Shown: positions 22,655 to 33,978, numbered from the stretch's first letter. The stretch is 64,000 bases of DNA from Adiantum capillus-veneris (GCA_014529385.2 CM043959.1:54374253-54438252); one strand, 5' to 3'. Notes: a model not told the origin generated them from the letters alone. Numbers and translations: made by a program.

Positions 22655-23150
22655 TCTTCTAGGCCTGGCCTTTTCATGAGCCATCTCTACAAACAACATA
22701 AATAAAAACTGCACCACATTCTGAGCAAATGTCCCTTTTGCACAATGGGCCCCAATACCAAGCAAAAAAGAGTACCAAACATGGTTCTTCCGCCCCTAAT
22801 CGCTTGGTACTGACCTCACAAAACAACACTACACAAAAGTAAAATATCATACCTCTGTAGTGTGTGTAGAGATCGGCATCATGTGGTCTTCTAGTTTGCT
22901 CATTTTCCCTCTCCTAGGACTGGCATTTTCACGAGCTATCTCTACAAACAACATAAATAAAAACCGCACCACATTTTGTGAGTGAACGTCTCTTTCACAT
23001 AAGGGGATCCAAGCCACAATGGTCAATACCAAGCAAAGAGGAGCACCGAACACAGTTCTCTCGCCCCTATTCTCTTGGTATTGACCTCACAAATTGGAAC
23101 TTCACAAAAGTATAATAGCATACCTTTGCATTGTGTAGAGATCTACGTCA
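22655..23150. repeat. Diverged tandem duplication, unit about 255 bp
   Basis: 22655-22895 and 22911-23150 are two imperfect copies. Shared words in the same order are CATCTCTACAAACAACATAA, ACCGCACCACATT (ACTGCACCACATT), AATACCAAGCAAA, CTTGGTA, TGACCTCACAAA and AAAAGTA. No coding meaning seen. Confidence 0.8.
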
Positions 23151-23884
23151 ACAAAGTGCTACAGAACAGGTTGCATAAAGAGGGATGGGAGCACTAGAGA
23201 GGCAAAAGAGGATGCCGAAAGTGGGTTGGAGCACAAGCGGGGGTTTTCTCATTGTGTAGCACCAGTCGCGGTAGAGTTAAAATGCTAGGCGGGATGGAAG
23301 CACTAGAGAGGCAGAAGAGGATGAGGAAAGAGGCAGAAGAGCACTCGTGCTTTTATTGTTTGCTCATTGCATGAACGCTTAGCTGGGGTGGTGGTAGAGT
23401 TACAATGTTTAGCGGGGGTAACTACCGCTAAACTTAGGAGCAAGCAGCTCTTTAATGAGCATCATTACTAATTTTATTGTGGTTGGTCAATCGTACTGCA
23501 TGAGAATCTGAGCCTATTTATTGCTCCCAAATGGGTTGTCCTTGTGAGCACAACCCACGTGCCTTTTTTGAGTTATCATTTGGCATCAGAAATCAATTAC
23601 CGTTGCAGTCACCATCTCCATCTCCAAATAGGAAAAATAGATCGCCCTTGCCTTTGCCTTTTATGCAATCTTCCTCCCTGGACACCTCTTGCAATCTTGC
23701 GTTGAGCAACCTCCAAATCTTTGAGTCTGTTATTGCCGCGTCGCCATCGCCCTTGTCTTTGCCTTTTCGCGATCTTGCTCTTAGCCACCTCTCGCGATCT
23801 TGCTCTCAACGACCTCCAAAGCTTTGAGGCTGTTACCTTCCGCATCACCATCCACCTCGGTGCCATTGGATATGGCAGAGACAG

Positions 23885-23886
<2 letters not shown>
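23151..23886. other. Short imperfect repeats, no gene
   Basis: GGATGGGAGCACTAGAGAGG at 23184 recurs with one change at 23293 (period about 109). 23640-23830 holds another imperfect pair around TTTGCCTTTT...GCAATCTTGC / GCGATCTTGC. Frames here and into the TC tract are composition artefacts. Confidence 0.5.

Positions 23887-23977
<91 letters not shown>
23887..23977. repeat. (TC)n microsatellite, about 45 units
   Basis: Uninterrupted TC dinucleotides ending TCTCTCGTTAAG. Confidence 0.97.
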
Positions 23978-23980
<3 letters not shown>

Positions 23981-24002
23981 AGTATGGAGCCTGATTTACC
24001 AT

Positions 24003-24455
24003 TGTAATATTCCTTTGGCTCGCCGGAATATTATGGCCGGACGACAGCCGGAAAGTGGTTGGAAAACAACCGTCGGTTGGCCGGTGGCCGGTGGTCGGAA
24101 TTCAATGGCTGGTGGCCGAAGTCAAAAGAGGACTTGTCTTCTCAAGGGCGGCCACACATGGGCGGATTGGAGGGTCCGATTTGGACTTATCTACACAAGG
24201 GCGGCTACACATGGCTGCCTCTCATGAGAGAGGGCAGCCCTTTTGGCCTATAAAAGAAGGCCATTTCTACACACATTTCATAGTGTGAAGTTGATGCAAC
24301 AAGGTGAGTGTGAGGTGGTGAGAGTGAAACAAGGCAGGAGCTCCATTAAGGGTATAATCCCTTTGTAAACTACTTCTTGTTTTGAAGTACTAAAGCCATT
24401 GAGTGGCTGCTTTCCCGTGGATGTAGCCCACATTGGGTGAACCACGTATATCGTG

Positions 24456-24506
<51 letters not shown>

Positions 24507-24530
24507 CCCCCCCCCCCCCCGACGGGTCGC
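24003..24530 (+). repeat. Copia-like LTR segment with TATA box
   Basis: Starts TGTAATATTCC with an adjacent 9-bp inverted repeat (TAATATTCC 24005-24013, GGAATATTA 24025-24033). A TATA box CCTATAAAAGAAGG lies at about 24248-24261. A U5-like block CCCGTGGATGTAGCCCACAT...GTGAACCACGTATATCGTGTG at 24415-24458 is of a kind commonly seen in plant copia LTRs. (TC)n at 24461-24503 and a C-run at 24504-24519 interrupt the 3' end. No primer site or coding follows, so a solo LTR or fragment is inferred. Confidence 0.4.
24461..24519. repeat. (TC)n plus C-run
   Basis: TC dinucleotides followed by about 16 C. Confidence 0.95.
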
Positions 24531-24894
24531 TCTCCTTTGCCTGTGTGTTTCACCTCTGTGCACATCGAAGCAACTACATCACGGGATTAGGACACAAGGG
24601 GAACAACACTTCAAGGACAGAGAGTAGTCGTTAGGGCTAGATTAGAAGGCTTGTAACACACAATTGTCATAGTTACAAATCATACAAATTAGTTGAGATT
24701 CTACATGCAAAGTTGTGAGGTTCAAGGCTTAGTTGGAATAATAACTCCTTGTGTGACCGTGCAAGGCTATGGTTGTTCATTTAATTCTATGTTTGGGCAT
24801 AGGGAGGGAGTGGGCCTAGATATCTATTACCGATAACATTTAATGCTATGTTCTGATCCGTCTGTGCCGAATGGACATGGGTATGACGTGAATT
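24531..24894. other. Unassigned
   Basis: No reading frame or repeat family recognised; AT-moderate sequence with GGTTGTTCATTTAATTC-type words. It leads into the hairpin units. Confidence 0.4.
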
Positions 24895-25225
24895 CTACTG
24901 ACGTTGTCACTTGGGTCAGAGCCAAGCGAATAGGGGCCTTGGGGGATTCCTTAGACCCTTTTTCATCTAGTTCCGACTCTCATCACATGATGTGTGTTGA
25001 AAGGACATGGATGTAGCGTGAATTGTACTAACATAATCACATGGGTCAGAAGCAAACGAATAGGGTCCATGGGGGATTCTTCAGGCCCCTATTTGCTTGG
25101 TTTTAACTCTCATCACGTGACCTGTTGTGACCTCAACACACAGGTCAAAACCAAGTGATTAGAGACCTTGAGGGATTCTCCAGGCTCACTATTCGCTTCA
25201 TTCTGACACCAAATATCGTTCAATA
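24895..25225. repeat. Three tandem imperfect hairpin units
   Basis: Units start near 24913, 25043 and 25141. Each has an arm like GGTCAGAAGCAAACGAATAGG, a loop containing GGGGATTC or GGGATTC, and an imperfect reverse-complement arm such as CCCCTATTTGCTTGGTTTTAAC. Units 1 and 2 also share ACATGGRTRTRRCGTGAAT in front. Read by eye; pairing is roughly three quarters of arm positions. Confidence 0.6.
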
Positions 25226-25257
25226 TATAATATTTGTTTTATCTTGCCTTTTCTTTT

Positions 25258-26992
25258 AGATGTCGGGAACATAGTCCTAGAGACGAACAATGTAGGGGAG
25301 GATACATGTGAAGAAAAAATGTACACGTTCTTATACAACACTCGTGCTCATCATCGGGCACTAGAGCTATCAGAATTCTTTAATGCAGAGTTTTCTATCC
25401 AATGAATTATTGATTGCTCAATTGAGTATCTACAAACGCATTTGCAACAGTATGCATCATAGTCATTTGTGACAAATCCTTGACAATTGATGGCATGAGA
25501 TATGTGCACCCAACCAATCTTGACCCTGAGAAGTGTGCGGCAAGGAGAATGGATCGTTGTCTAGAAAAGTTCCCTTCAATGCATTGGTTGTCCAACACAG
25601 ATGTCTTAGGCACTCTAAAAAGTGTTGCTTAGTGGAATTCAACCACGAGTTTGTCTGTTACTTGTACTTGTTGATGGATGGTGAGTCAGAGACTTCCCAA
25701 TCATCAAATTTTGGTAGTTGCCCATTGGCGCCAGAGGAAGAGGTAGAGGATGTGGAGGTATAGTTTGACCCAGAAGAAGCGCAAGTAGAGGTATTAAAGG
25801 AAACATTTGATGCAAGCTTAACACTTGCTTCTCTTGTGAATGCAGCATTAGAAAGCAAGCAAGAAAGCCCAAATGAGGAAGGGTCTTTACCTCTGAATTG
25901 CGCTCTCAGCTTTGCTATGGAGGGCAAGATTCACTACATTCTGCTCACAAATATCAAGCATGAGCTGAATATACGGAAGGAGTACTGTCTAGCTACAATT
26001 GCAAATTTTTGTGAGGCAGACATGGGATTTGTGGAAGATGATGGAGTGGACCAACATCTCCTTGCTGACACAGTTATCCACGACATGCAGTTCATTTCAG
26101 GAAGGCAACTGATCAAAGATACATTCAACAAAGCAAAGTCTAGAGAAGCTGAATTTCCAATAGATGCGTAGTTCCAATCAACCACAAGTCATATTGGCTT
26201 GGAAAACATGGGTATCCATGTGGCACCTACAGCCCATGTAGCGAATAGTCAATCTATTCACTTGTGGGGAAGGTCCATGCTAGAAATGGATGAGAATCAG
26301 ATGGTAATTTATTTAAGGCATTCATATGTTTTTGGAGATGGCACCATGATGCAATATTGAAATCAATCTGCTCGTTGACAGGTGCTTGTGTATGACGATA
26401 TTTTATTAGAAGGTCAGGAGGCTCATGGCAAGGGCTTGTCACTGGAGTACAAGGCAAGGATGCGGCGTTTTCTCACCACACCGAGCGTTTCAAACACAAA
26501 AATATTTGTAGAAACAATTCAAGTACTTAACTCTATTGTACGCATCTCAATTATGACCCATGAATGTTTTAATATTGTTTTGTAGATCATAATATACCAG
26601 AAGGAATACTCTAAGGACAACGCAAAGTGCCCACTGTTTGCAATGAAAGTTATTACCGGATTGTGTGGTGGGTATCCCCTGCCACCATTGAATTCTAAAA
26701 GGCTAATTCTGATAGAGAAGTAGTTTTCTCTACGCGTCTTTGGCATCGAGTATGGGTGCCAAGCACTCAAAGCCCCCTATTTCATGTCCTACATAGCTCA
26801 GGTTGTGGCGGCAAGAGTTGAAGACCCAAAGAGCTTAGATCCATACAACAAACAACTATTTTTGAGGGAAAGAAGATGCTTGATGCCCGCGAGGATGCTG
26901 CCATCAATAGAGGAAATAGTTCGTCTACTACGGGGCTTGCACGTCGAAGAGCTACACAGTCAGGAAGGAGGAGTTGCAACGAAGAGATAAAA
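25258..26992 (+). pseudogene. Spliced coding remnant, family not recognised
   Basis: Gene-like exons with plant-type introns. A pyrimidine-rich acceptor TTTTCTTTTAG ends at 25259-25260 and an exon reading D-V-G-N-I-V-L-E follows. Further readable parts are I-V-I-C-D-K-S-L-T-I-D-G-M-R-Y (about 25456-25500) and a long exon 25765-26171 with N-I-R-K-E-Y-C-L-A-T-I-A-N-F-C. Two phase-0 introns can be placed, 26304-26381 (ATG|GTAATT...GACAG) and 26523-26585 (CAA|GTACTT...TTGTAG). After them the frame stays open to TAA at 26990 except for one TAG at about 26721. The last exon contains Y-F-M-S-Y-I-A-Q-V-V-A-A-R-V-E-D. Stops in the earlier exons (for example 26169) make it a likely pseudogene or a captured gene piece. 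No domain is recognised. Confidence 0.45.
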
Positions 26993-27246
26993 ACAAAGGG
27001 CTCATGCCCATCTTCTCCTGGTCCGAACTCATGATTGTTGTCGTCTTGCATGGCGCTCCCCCGCATTTGTGTTTCCCCAAGCCCTTTGCTTTTTTTCTTC
27101 GAAGATGTGTTGTAAAGAACATTTAATTTTTGAGCTCTTAAGAAGCTCCTTCTACCTTGCTCTATGAATAAGTCGCATGTAAGTCCATTGGTGTAACTCT
27201 AATAGGCTATTTGCTTTATCATTTCCTCCCCCGTGTTTGGTGTGCT

Positions 27247-27251
27247 TAAAG
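27247..27251. repeat. Target-site duplication of G1-A (left)
   Basis: TAAAG, repeated at 35940-35944. Confidence 0.9.
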
Positions 27252-28798
27252 TTTCATAAAATCTAATATCTAATATCTAACCAACCCAAATGATTTTCTC
27301 ATATTAAATTGATCACTTAATGTGGGAGAATAAACGGGTACAAGTGTTAAGATATAGACATGTGCTTATAGATCTATCTCAACACGGGGCCAATGGTAAA
27401 GGGGCCCAAATGAGAGATGGTCTATCAAAGAGCAAGGCTAACAAATGGAACATAAGACCTTAGGGTTAGCTTCATTGAAGACCTCCAATAATGTGTGTAA
27501 AAGGCCTTTGACCGTAGGTAACCATAGGTAAGCTAGGGCTGAGCTTGAGACGCGGGCACCTAACCTAGCTCTAGGTGCTTGTCCTGCTTGTCATGCTTGA
27601 TGACTAAGGTGCTTGATGATTGAGGTGCTTGAGATGCTAGGGTTGCACTTAAGGTGAGAACCTAGCCCAAGCTTAAAGTGCTTAACGGCCAAGCTTGTGG
27701 TGGGAATTGGGCCTATGTATGAGGGGCTTGAGGTGTCAAAAAGTCAAATATTCAATCCCTACAAGGAGGGGGCGAGCCCTACATGAGGGGGGATGAGAGA
27801 GAACACCCACACACTCACACAAGGCATGCATCGTACAAATAAAGCAAAAGGGACACTTGTCAAGTTCCTCCTCATGTTGCCCTCATAGTGTGCCTGAAGC
27901 CTATTGGTTGGCCACCCAAGGGGTCCAATTTAGGAGATTTAATTAAATGATTTAGCATTTATATAGCCCTCTCTCTCAAAGGGGAAAGGGGGACACTTGT
28001 CTCAAGGCTACCCTTGCTACTTGTAATGCCTCCTGTAAGCATGAGCTACAAGTGGGGGGTCGACCCAAGCAAGCTAGTGGGTTGCTTAGGGGGTATACTC
28101 ACCCACACACACTCACAAACACTCTCATTGTGTGCTATGCAAAGTGCAAGAGCTCCCTCTCCTTCTCCTAGCAAGTAGAGGTTGAGAGCCTACACCAACA
28201 CTCTTGGATATGGAATGCAAATCCAACCAAGATCCATGCTTCAATGCTTAAGCTTGCCATCTCCTTCTTCTTCATTACTATGCTATTATGTATGCTAGGA
28301 ACAAGAGTTATGATAAGTGAGGAACTAATTCTTTCTCCTACGAAATGTTTCTTCTTCCTCTTCCCTACCCTCATTCCCTGCTAACTCTCTCCACCTTCGA
28401 AGGTGTTTGAGGTCTTGGGACTAAGGCTTGGGATAGTTAAAGCTTTCTTCAAGTTTATGTTATTTTTGTGATGCATGAAGCTTTACATCTTCATTGCATC
28501 ACCTAGGTCACAAGGAACACAAAGATTGTATTGTAACAAGTCTCTCTTAATGGGAGAAGTCATAATACAAATGCCTATTGGAGGGGGGACCGGCTCCAAA
28601 TAAATCCGGTCCTTAACTGTTGTCATGTTCTCTAAATTCTCTCTCTTGCAAAAGTATTGTTTGTGCCAAGTTAACTAATTGCTATGATTATGTTGCTATC
28701 TTCAATGATATTCACCCGCTATGCTCACAAAGTCATTTCTCAAAAGTACTCTCATTAATTTTCGCTACTCTCAAATTAAATAGGCCAATTCCATTACA
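27252..28798 (+). repeat. G1-A 5' LTR
   Basis: Begins TTTCATAAAATC where other copies have TGTCATAAAATC or TGCCATAAAATC, so the terminal TG has mutated. Ends CCATTACA. A TATA-like TTATATAG lies at 27959-27966. A short minisatellite of GGTGCTTGA-type words lies at 27565-27640. Confidence 0.92.
27959..27966 (+). promoter_or_regulatory. LTR TATA-like box
   Basis: TTATATAG in the 5' LTR; the same place in the 3' LTR reads TTATCTAG (about 35077). Putative promoter element of G1. Confidence 0.4.
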
Positions 28799-28799
28799 T

Positions 28800-28811
28800 T
28801 GGTATCAAAGC
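28800..28811 (+). other. G1-A primer-binding site (tRNA-iMet)
   Basis: TGGTATCAAAGC, one mismatch from the initiator tRNA-Met complement, one base after the LTR. Confidence 0.9.
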
Positions 28812-29200
28812 ATTTGGTTTCTCTTTTCTTGCTTAAGAAGAGAGGTCCTTAAGTAGCCTATAAATGGTTGATGTTGTTAATTATATTAGGGTAAGTGGAA
28901 CTGGGATCTATTATCGGTTTTGTTGAGCCCACTATGTGGGGGATGGTGCACACCTCGGGAGCTTTGGACTTAATAATGGAGTCTTTTTAGACTTTCCTAC
29001 GGAGTTACCATTATTGAGCCATAAGAGCTAGCCCTCGGCAACTCTGCTATGTTAGACCTACTCCTCTACTCTCTATAATTAACCACTTCGAGCCATGGGT
29101 GTAGATACTTAAGAGCCGATTTTCAAAGGCTAAGAGGAGTGGCAACTAAGGTTTTGAATTGCCAAAATATACACTAAGTACATACATAAATTTTGTTAAC
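28812..29200 (+). other. G1-A 5' leader
   Basis: Non-coding leader shared with 52177-52579 and 56879-57274. It carries GGTTTCTCTTTTCTTGCT just after the primer site and ends before the gag ATG. Confidence 0.7.
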
Positions 29201-30630
29201 ATGGCTGACAATAATCAAGAGAGTAGAATGAACATTGATAGCTTTGATTTTTCACATGAAGGTGTTAATGATGATGCTCCCATGTTTGTGAATTATCTCG
29301 TCACTAGGTTGCAGCAAGCTATGGGCAACCCTGCTTTGCAAGCCGAAGTTACTCAACAACTTCGTTCTTATGGAATTTCCCTTCCTCTCCAAGAGGAGAG
29401 AGAGCTTAGGAGGCCTCTTGAAGAGACCCCCAAAAGAAGACTCTCTCCCATTCAAGAGGAGGAATCCAAAGAGCAAAAAAGCAATGAAAGTTTAAGTTCC
29501 TCTGAAGATGTGGCTCCACGAAGACGGCAGTCTAGATGATCGTCCACTCCTCCCAAGAGGAAGAGATCAACACATAGTCCTTCTCCTCATCACTCTGAAA
29601 GGCAAGAGAGGAAACAAAGGAAGAAAAGGGCTAGGAAGAGGTCACCCTCTTCTCCTTCTTCTTCACCTTCCTCCTCTTCCGACGAAAATTATGGCTATTC
29701 TCCTAGAGAATACAAGAGGGGAGGACATCGCAAATCATTTCCTGCATGGCGAAGGTCACAAAAGCTAAAGAAGTTCAAGGAGGGAGGAAAGAGTATCTCT
29801 TTTGTCACCTATGATGGTACCTTCTGTGCTACTGACAAAGTGTTGGCCTTCATCCAACAATTTGATGCGGCCTTTGGAGATGAGGGCTTCACAAAGTCCT
29901 CCAAGCTATGCCTTGTAGCTATGCACTTCCAAAAATCAGCTCGTCAATGGTGGCCTAGCTTTCGTGGCAATGGTGAAGCCCCAAAGACATTGGAAAACTC
30001 TACGAGTATCCATCATGAAGCAATTCCTTGCAAGCGATGCAAAGGACAAAGTGCTTACCGAATGGCGCAGCTTGAAGCTTCTCTCCCATGAGTCTATCCA
30101 CAAATATGTAGACAAGTTTTGGGATTTACATCTCAAGGCTACTGTCTTTCAAAAGATAGACTTTGCCGAGCAAAGGCAGCAATTCTGTGTGGGATTACCT
30201 GAAGAGATGGACGAATACATCAACTCTCAATGGCCTAGTACTATTAGCGAAGTAAACCATCACACCATGGTTGCTTCTCGCATCAATTTCCATCAAGGGG
30301 CTAGACGTAATGTCAAGCCCATGGAAAACAAAGACAAAAATGATGCAAAGGGGAAAACCAATGTTCAAAATACTTCCCAAGTCAATTCCAACAACAACAA
30401 CAATCGGTCCAAGGAGAAGCGAGTTTACAAAGGTAAAAATAAACTCTCTCCTGAAGAGCTTGAAGCTTTTCGCAAGGACCATAAGTGTTTCAAGTGTGGG
30501 GAGCAAGGACATGGCTATCGTTCTTGCCCCAAGAAGAATACTCGCTATGAGACTCCTAGGGCTTCCACCATCGAAGCTCCAAAAGAGGATGCTCATTGCA
30601 AAGGATCATCACTTTCCTATGCTTGGGGAA
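29201..30630 (+). pseudogene. G1-A gag
   Basis: The ATG at 29201 begins M-A-D-N-N-Q-E-S, shared with the other G1 copies. The frame stays open to a TGA at 29537, where copy G1-C has CGA, then continues to 30091. It includes a basic Arg/Lys/Ser linker (29560-29700) and the Gag core (V-L-A-F-I-Q-Q-F-D-A-A-F-G-D-E-G, 29845-29890; R-Q-W-W-P near 29945). A one-base insertion near 29985 moves the reading to the next frame, in which S-I-M-K-Q-F-L-A-S-D-A-K-D-K follows. The zinc knuckle C-F-K-C-G-E-Q-G-H-G-Y-R-S-C lies at 30489-30530. Gag would package element RNA. Confidence 0.9.
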
Positions 30631-31205
30631 AGGTAAGAGAGCATGATGCCTTCATCTTGTTTGACCCCGGCTCTACTCTCAACTTCATATCAACGGTGTT
30701 GGCCACCAAGTTGGGCATTCAAGCTTTTGAGATGGGAGATATAGTACTGGCTGATGCAGCTTTCAAGGGACAACAAGCCTCCATTACTCCTTTGATTGGG
30801 AATTTGAGGCTTCATATCCAAAACTATGTCAACAAAGAAGACTTCTTCATCTCTCCTCTCCAACATGAGGATGTTATCCTAGGGGCACCATGGTTTGATC
30901 GCATGGCTGCCAACATGAAGTTCCCTGAAAGGAGAATCTACTTCACCTACAGGGGAAAGAACATGTATATATATGCTAGTGAGCGTGGTCACACTATTCC
31001 ACTCATAAATCCTCTTGCTTTTGATAAGTCAATGAAGAGCTTAGTTTCTGCGTACATAATTTTTGTCAAAGAGTCTTTAAAAGATACTAATGTTTCATCA
31101 ACTGTAAATGGTAGGAATCAAGAAGAGTTAGACTTGTCTAATTTTATAAAAGGATTCCAAGACGTGTTCATCGATGATATCCCTATGGACTTACCTCCAA
31201 AATGA
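30631..31205 (+). pseudogene. G1-A protease
   Basis: In frame with the zinc knuckle. The active site is F-D-P-G-S-T-L-N-F-I-S at 30661-30693, with Pro between Asp and Gly. The C-terminal block is I-L-G-A-P-W-F-D-R at 30877-30903. The frame continues about 100 codons past it into the RT linker (L-S-N-F-I-K-G-F-Q-D-V-F) and ends at TGA 31203-31205, where G1-B has CGA and G1-C also has TGA. Confidence 0.88.
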
Positions 31206-31900
31206 GAGGATGATGACCATCGCATTGAGCTCCTTCATGGAAGCTCACCACCTAACAAGCCTCCTTATCGAGTCTCACAAGCTCAACAAGAGGAGATCAT
31301 GAGGCAAGTACAAGAGCTGGTAGACAAAGGGATGGTGAGGCCTAGTTCCTATCCCTTTTGTTCTTCAATCCTTTTAGTTTGAAAAGAAAGATGGTACATA
31401 CCGTATGTGTGTGGACTATCGAGCACTAAACCATATCACTATCAAAAACAGATTTCCCGTACCTCGGGTAGAAGATCTGTTTGATAAGCTAAAGGCTCTA
31501 CCTACTTCAGTAGGATTGACCTTAAGAGTGGCTATCATCAAATACGGATAGTGGATGAAGATATCTTAAAGACCACGTTTCGCACAACGTTTGGTCTTTA
31601 TGAATATCTAGTCACGCCTTTTGGCTTGACTAATGCACCAGCTACGTTCAATCGTTTGATAGAGAAAAAATTTAGACCATACCGCAAATTCACTGGAGTG
31701 TTATTTGATGATATCATCATCTACTCCAAGTCTTTGGAGGAACATAAGCAACATCTCCAAGTGATTTTTCAAGCATTGAGGGAGAACAAGCTTTTTCTCA
31801 ACCAAAAGAAAAGCGAATTCTTCCTTCAAGAGATTCAATACCTAGGTCATATTATCTCTAAGATGGCATCCGAATGGATCCATCAAAGTTAGAGGTAATA
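31206..31900 (+). pseudogene. G1-A reverse transcriptase
   Basis: Frames are broken near 31380 (an inserted TTTGAAA where G1-B has GTGCAAA) and 31495. From 31551 the reading is clean: F-G-L-Y-E-Y-L-V-T-P-F-G-L-T-N-A-P-A-T-F, then the catalytic V-L-F-D-D-I-I-I-Y-S at 31699-31728, and L-G-H-I-I-S at 31843-31860. A one-base loss near 31863 shifts the frame again. Confidence 0.9.
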
Positions 31901-32480
31901 AAATCATGGCCTAACCCAAGAAATCTACATGAGCTAAGAAGCTTTGTTGGTATGTGCGCATACTATATACGCTTCATAGCAAAATTTTCTCAAGTACCAG
32001 GACCACTACAAGACTTAACTAAGAAGAACATAAGTTTGTATGGACTGCTAAGGAGCAAAATGCTTTTGAAAAGCTCAAAGAGAAGCTTACTTCCCAAACA
32101 GTCCTCGTGCTTCCGGATCTCTCAAAGCCATTTGAGGTCCAATGTGATGCTTGTGGTGATTGCCTTGGAGCAGTTTTGCTTCAAGAAGGGCATGCCATAG
32201 CATATGAGAGCCGAATGGTCAATATTGATGAACGAGTCTTGGGCATTTATGAGAAAGAGCTTTTAGCTGTTCTACATGCCCTAGACACATGGAAGCACTA
32301 CCTATTGAGGACTCCGTTTATCCTACGAACCGACCACCAAAGTCTCAACTATTTTTTGACGCAAACCAAGCTTTCCGACAAAGAAATGAGGTGGGCAAAT
32401 TTTATTTCGCAATTTAATTTCCATATTGCTCACATAGCTGGTAAGCACAATCGAGTGGCCGATGCACTTTCACGACGACC
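31874..32480 (+). pseudogene. G1-A RT connection and RNase H
   Basis: Connection N-L-H-E-L-R-S-F-V-G-M-C-A-Y-Y from 31922, with a frameshift near 32030-32100. RNase H starts F-E-V-Q-C-D-A-C-G-D-C-L-G-A-V-L (32131-32178), with E-K-E-L-L-A-V (32252) and T-D-H-Q-S (32329). It ends in A-D-A-L-S-R (32460-32477). From 32107 the frame is open for 611 codons into integrase. Confidence 0.92.
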
Positions 32481-33813
32481 CAAAGTTAATGCGGTGTCTA
32501 TAGCTACTCACAATTATCTATCCTCTATGATAGATGAGTATGCTACTGACCCTGACTTTAGAGACATAATGTCAGCCCTTGCTTTGGGGAAGAAAGAGGA
32601 ACCATTCACCTTGCAGTATGGTTATCTTCTCCACGGCAATAGGCTATGTGTTACCCATTCCCTTCGTGAGAAAGTTATGTATGAATCCCATGCTCCTCCA
32701 TATGCGGGGCATAGAGGTATTCAACCTAATCTCCGAGGAGTAGAGACGTACTTCTATTGGCCTACCATGAAAGTGGACATACAAGAATATGTTTCAAAAT
32801 GTGTAGTATGCCAAAAGACCAAGTATGATAGAGGGAAGAAACCTGGATTACTCCAGCCATTGCCTATCCCAAATTCACCATGGGAGAGTATATCCATGGA
32901 TTTCATCTTTGGATTACCCAAGTCTATCCATGGGAATACAGGAATATGGACAATATTTGACAGGTTTAGCAAGCAAGCATATTTTATTCCTATTCAAAAG
33001 ACTATTAAGGCACATCAAATGGCAACTCTCTTCATATCTCAGATTTTCAAGCACCATGGATTACCCACATCCATCGTGTCAGATAGAGATCCTAGAATGA
33101 CCAATAATTTCTGGAAAGGTCTCTTTGAAAATCTAGGAACAAGATTGAATTTCTCTTCGGCCTATCACCCACACACGGATGGCCAAAGTGAGATAGCCAA
33201 TCTTACAATACTCGATCTACTCAAGACTTATATTACCGAAGTAGATCAACGCTCACAATGGGAAAAGTACTTACCTCTTGTAGAGTATGCCTACAATAAT
33301 ATTGTACATACTTCTACGAGAAAAGCACCTTTTGAGATCATTGAGGGAAGACCTAAAAGTCCCTTGCTACTCAAAGTACATGGGAAGATCTTCGCCGCCG
33401 ATGAGTATAGCGGTGACCTACAAGAATCTTTTCAAAAGATTAGGGAGGCTATATCCATCTCTCAACAAAGGCAAAAAGCTATTGCTGATAAGCACAGAAG
33501 AGCCTTAATGTTCAAAGAAAATGATTGGGTCTTGCTCAAGTTTCCTAAGGCTCGATTAAGGCAAACGACGGGCAAAAATCCTACGGGCCATCAAAAGTAT
33601 TATGCTAAACTAGCAAAAAGATACTATGGTCCTTTCCAAATCTTGAAGCCCATCAATGAGACGGCTTATCAACTCAAGTTGACCAACCATTGGCTCATAC
33701 ACAATGCCTTTCATGTAAGCCTACTTAACCACTACAAAGGAGAGCCACCAACTGAACCAATTATTGAAGACCCTCCGAAGTTGAAGACCAAGAAGAGGTG
33801 CTACAACCCGAAG
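32481..33813 (+). pseudogene. G1-A integrase
   Basis: Continuous with RNase H. It has the zinc region Y-A-G-H-R-G-I-Q...C-V-V-C-Q-K-T-K (32700-32820). Core follows: S-M-D-F-I-F-G-L-P (32895), V-S-D-R-D-P-R (33078) and H-P-H-T-D-G-Q-S-E (33169), so the D-D-E triad is readable. The C-terminal part has D-W-V-L-L-K-F-P-K-A-R-L and Y-Y-G-P-F-Q-I. An apparent single-base change near 33780 shifts the frame just before the chromodomain. Confidence 0.92.
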
Positions 33814-33978
33814 GTGTCCTTCGGCATGAAGACAAGGTACTACGACATGGTAAGATTATCCGACGGTATCTTATTAAGTTCAAAAATTATCCTTTTGAAG
33901 ATGCTAGATGGATGCAAGGAATACAGCTCAAGGATAGTATGAACCTTATCAATGCTTACAATGCTACATTAGAGTAAG
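33814..33978 (+). pseudogene. G1-A C-terminal chromodomain-like segment
   Basis: Frame-shifted relative to integrase: V-L-R-H-E-D-K-V-L-R, then R-R-Y-L-I-K-F-K-N-Y-P-F-E-D-A-R-W-M, ending at TAA 33976-33978. The Y-L-I-K-F-K-N-Y-P pattern with a following acidic residue and W resembles chromodomains of chromovirus integrases, which guide insertion to marked chromatin. Confidence 0.75.

Noticed and set aside
23721-24002. Long Ser/Leu and Arg/Glu repeat reading frames on both strands
   Set aside because: They are translations of the (TC)n microsatellite and have no other coding support.
24278-24634. Open stretches across the second TC/C tract
   Set aside because: Same artefact; frames depend on repeat length only.
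30195-30596. 133-codon minus-strand frame over G1-A gag
   Set aside because: Antisense shadow of the Gag reading frame; a similar shadow occurs at 58327-58653 in G1-C.
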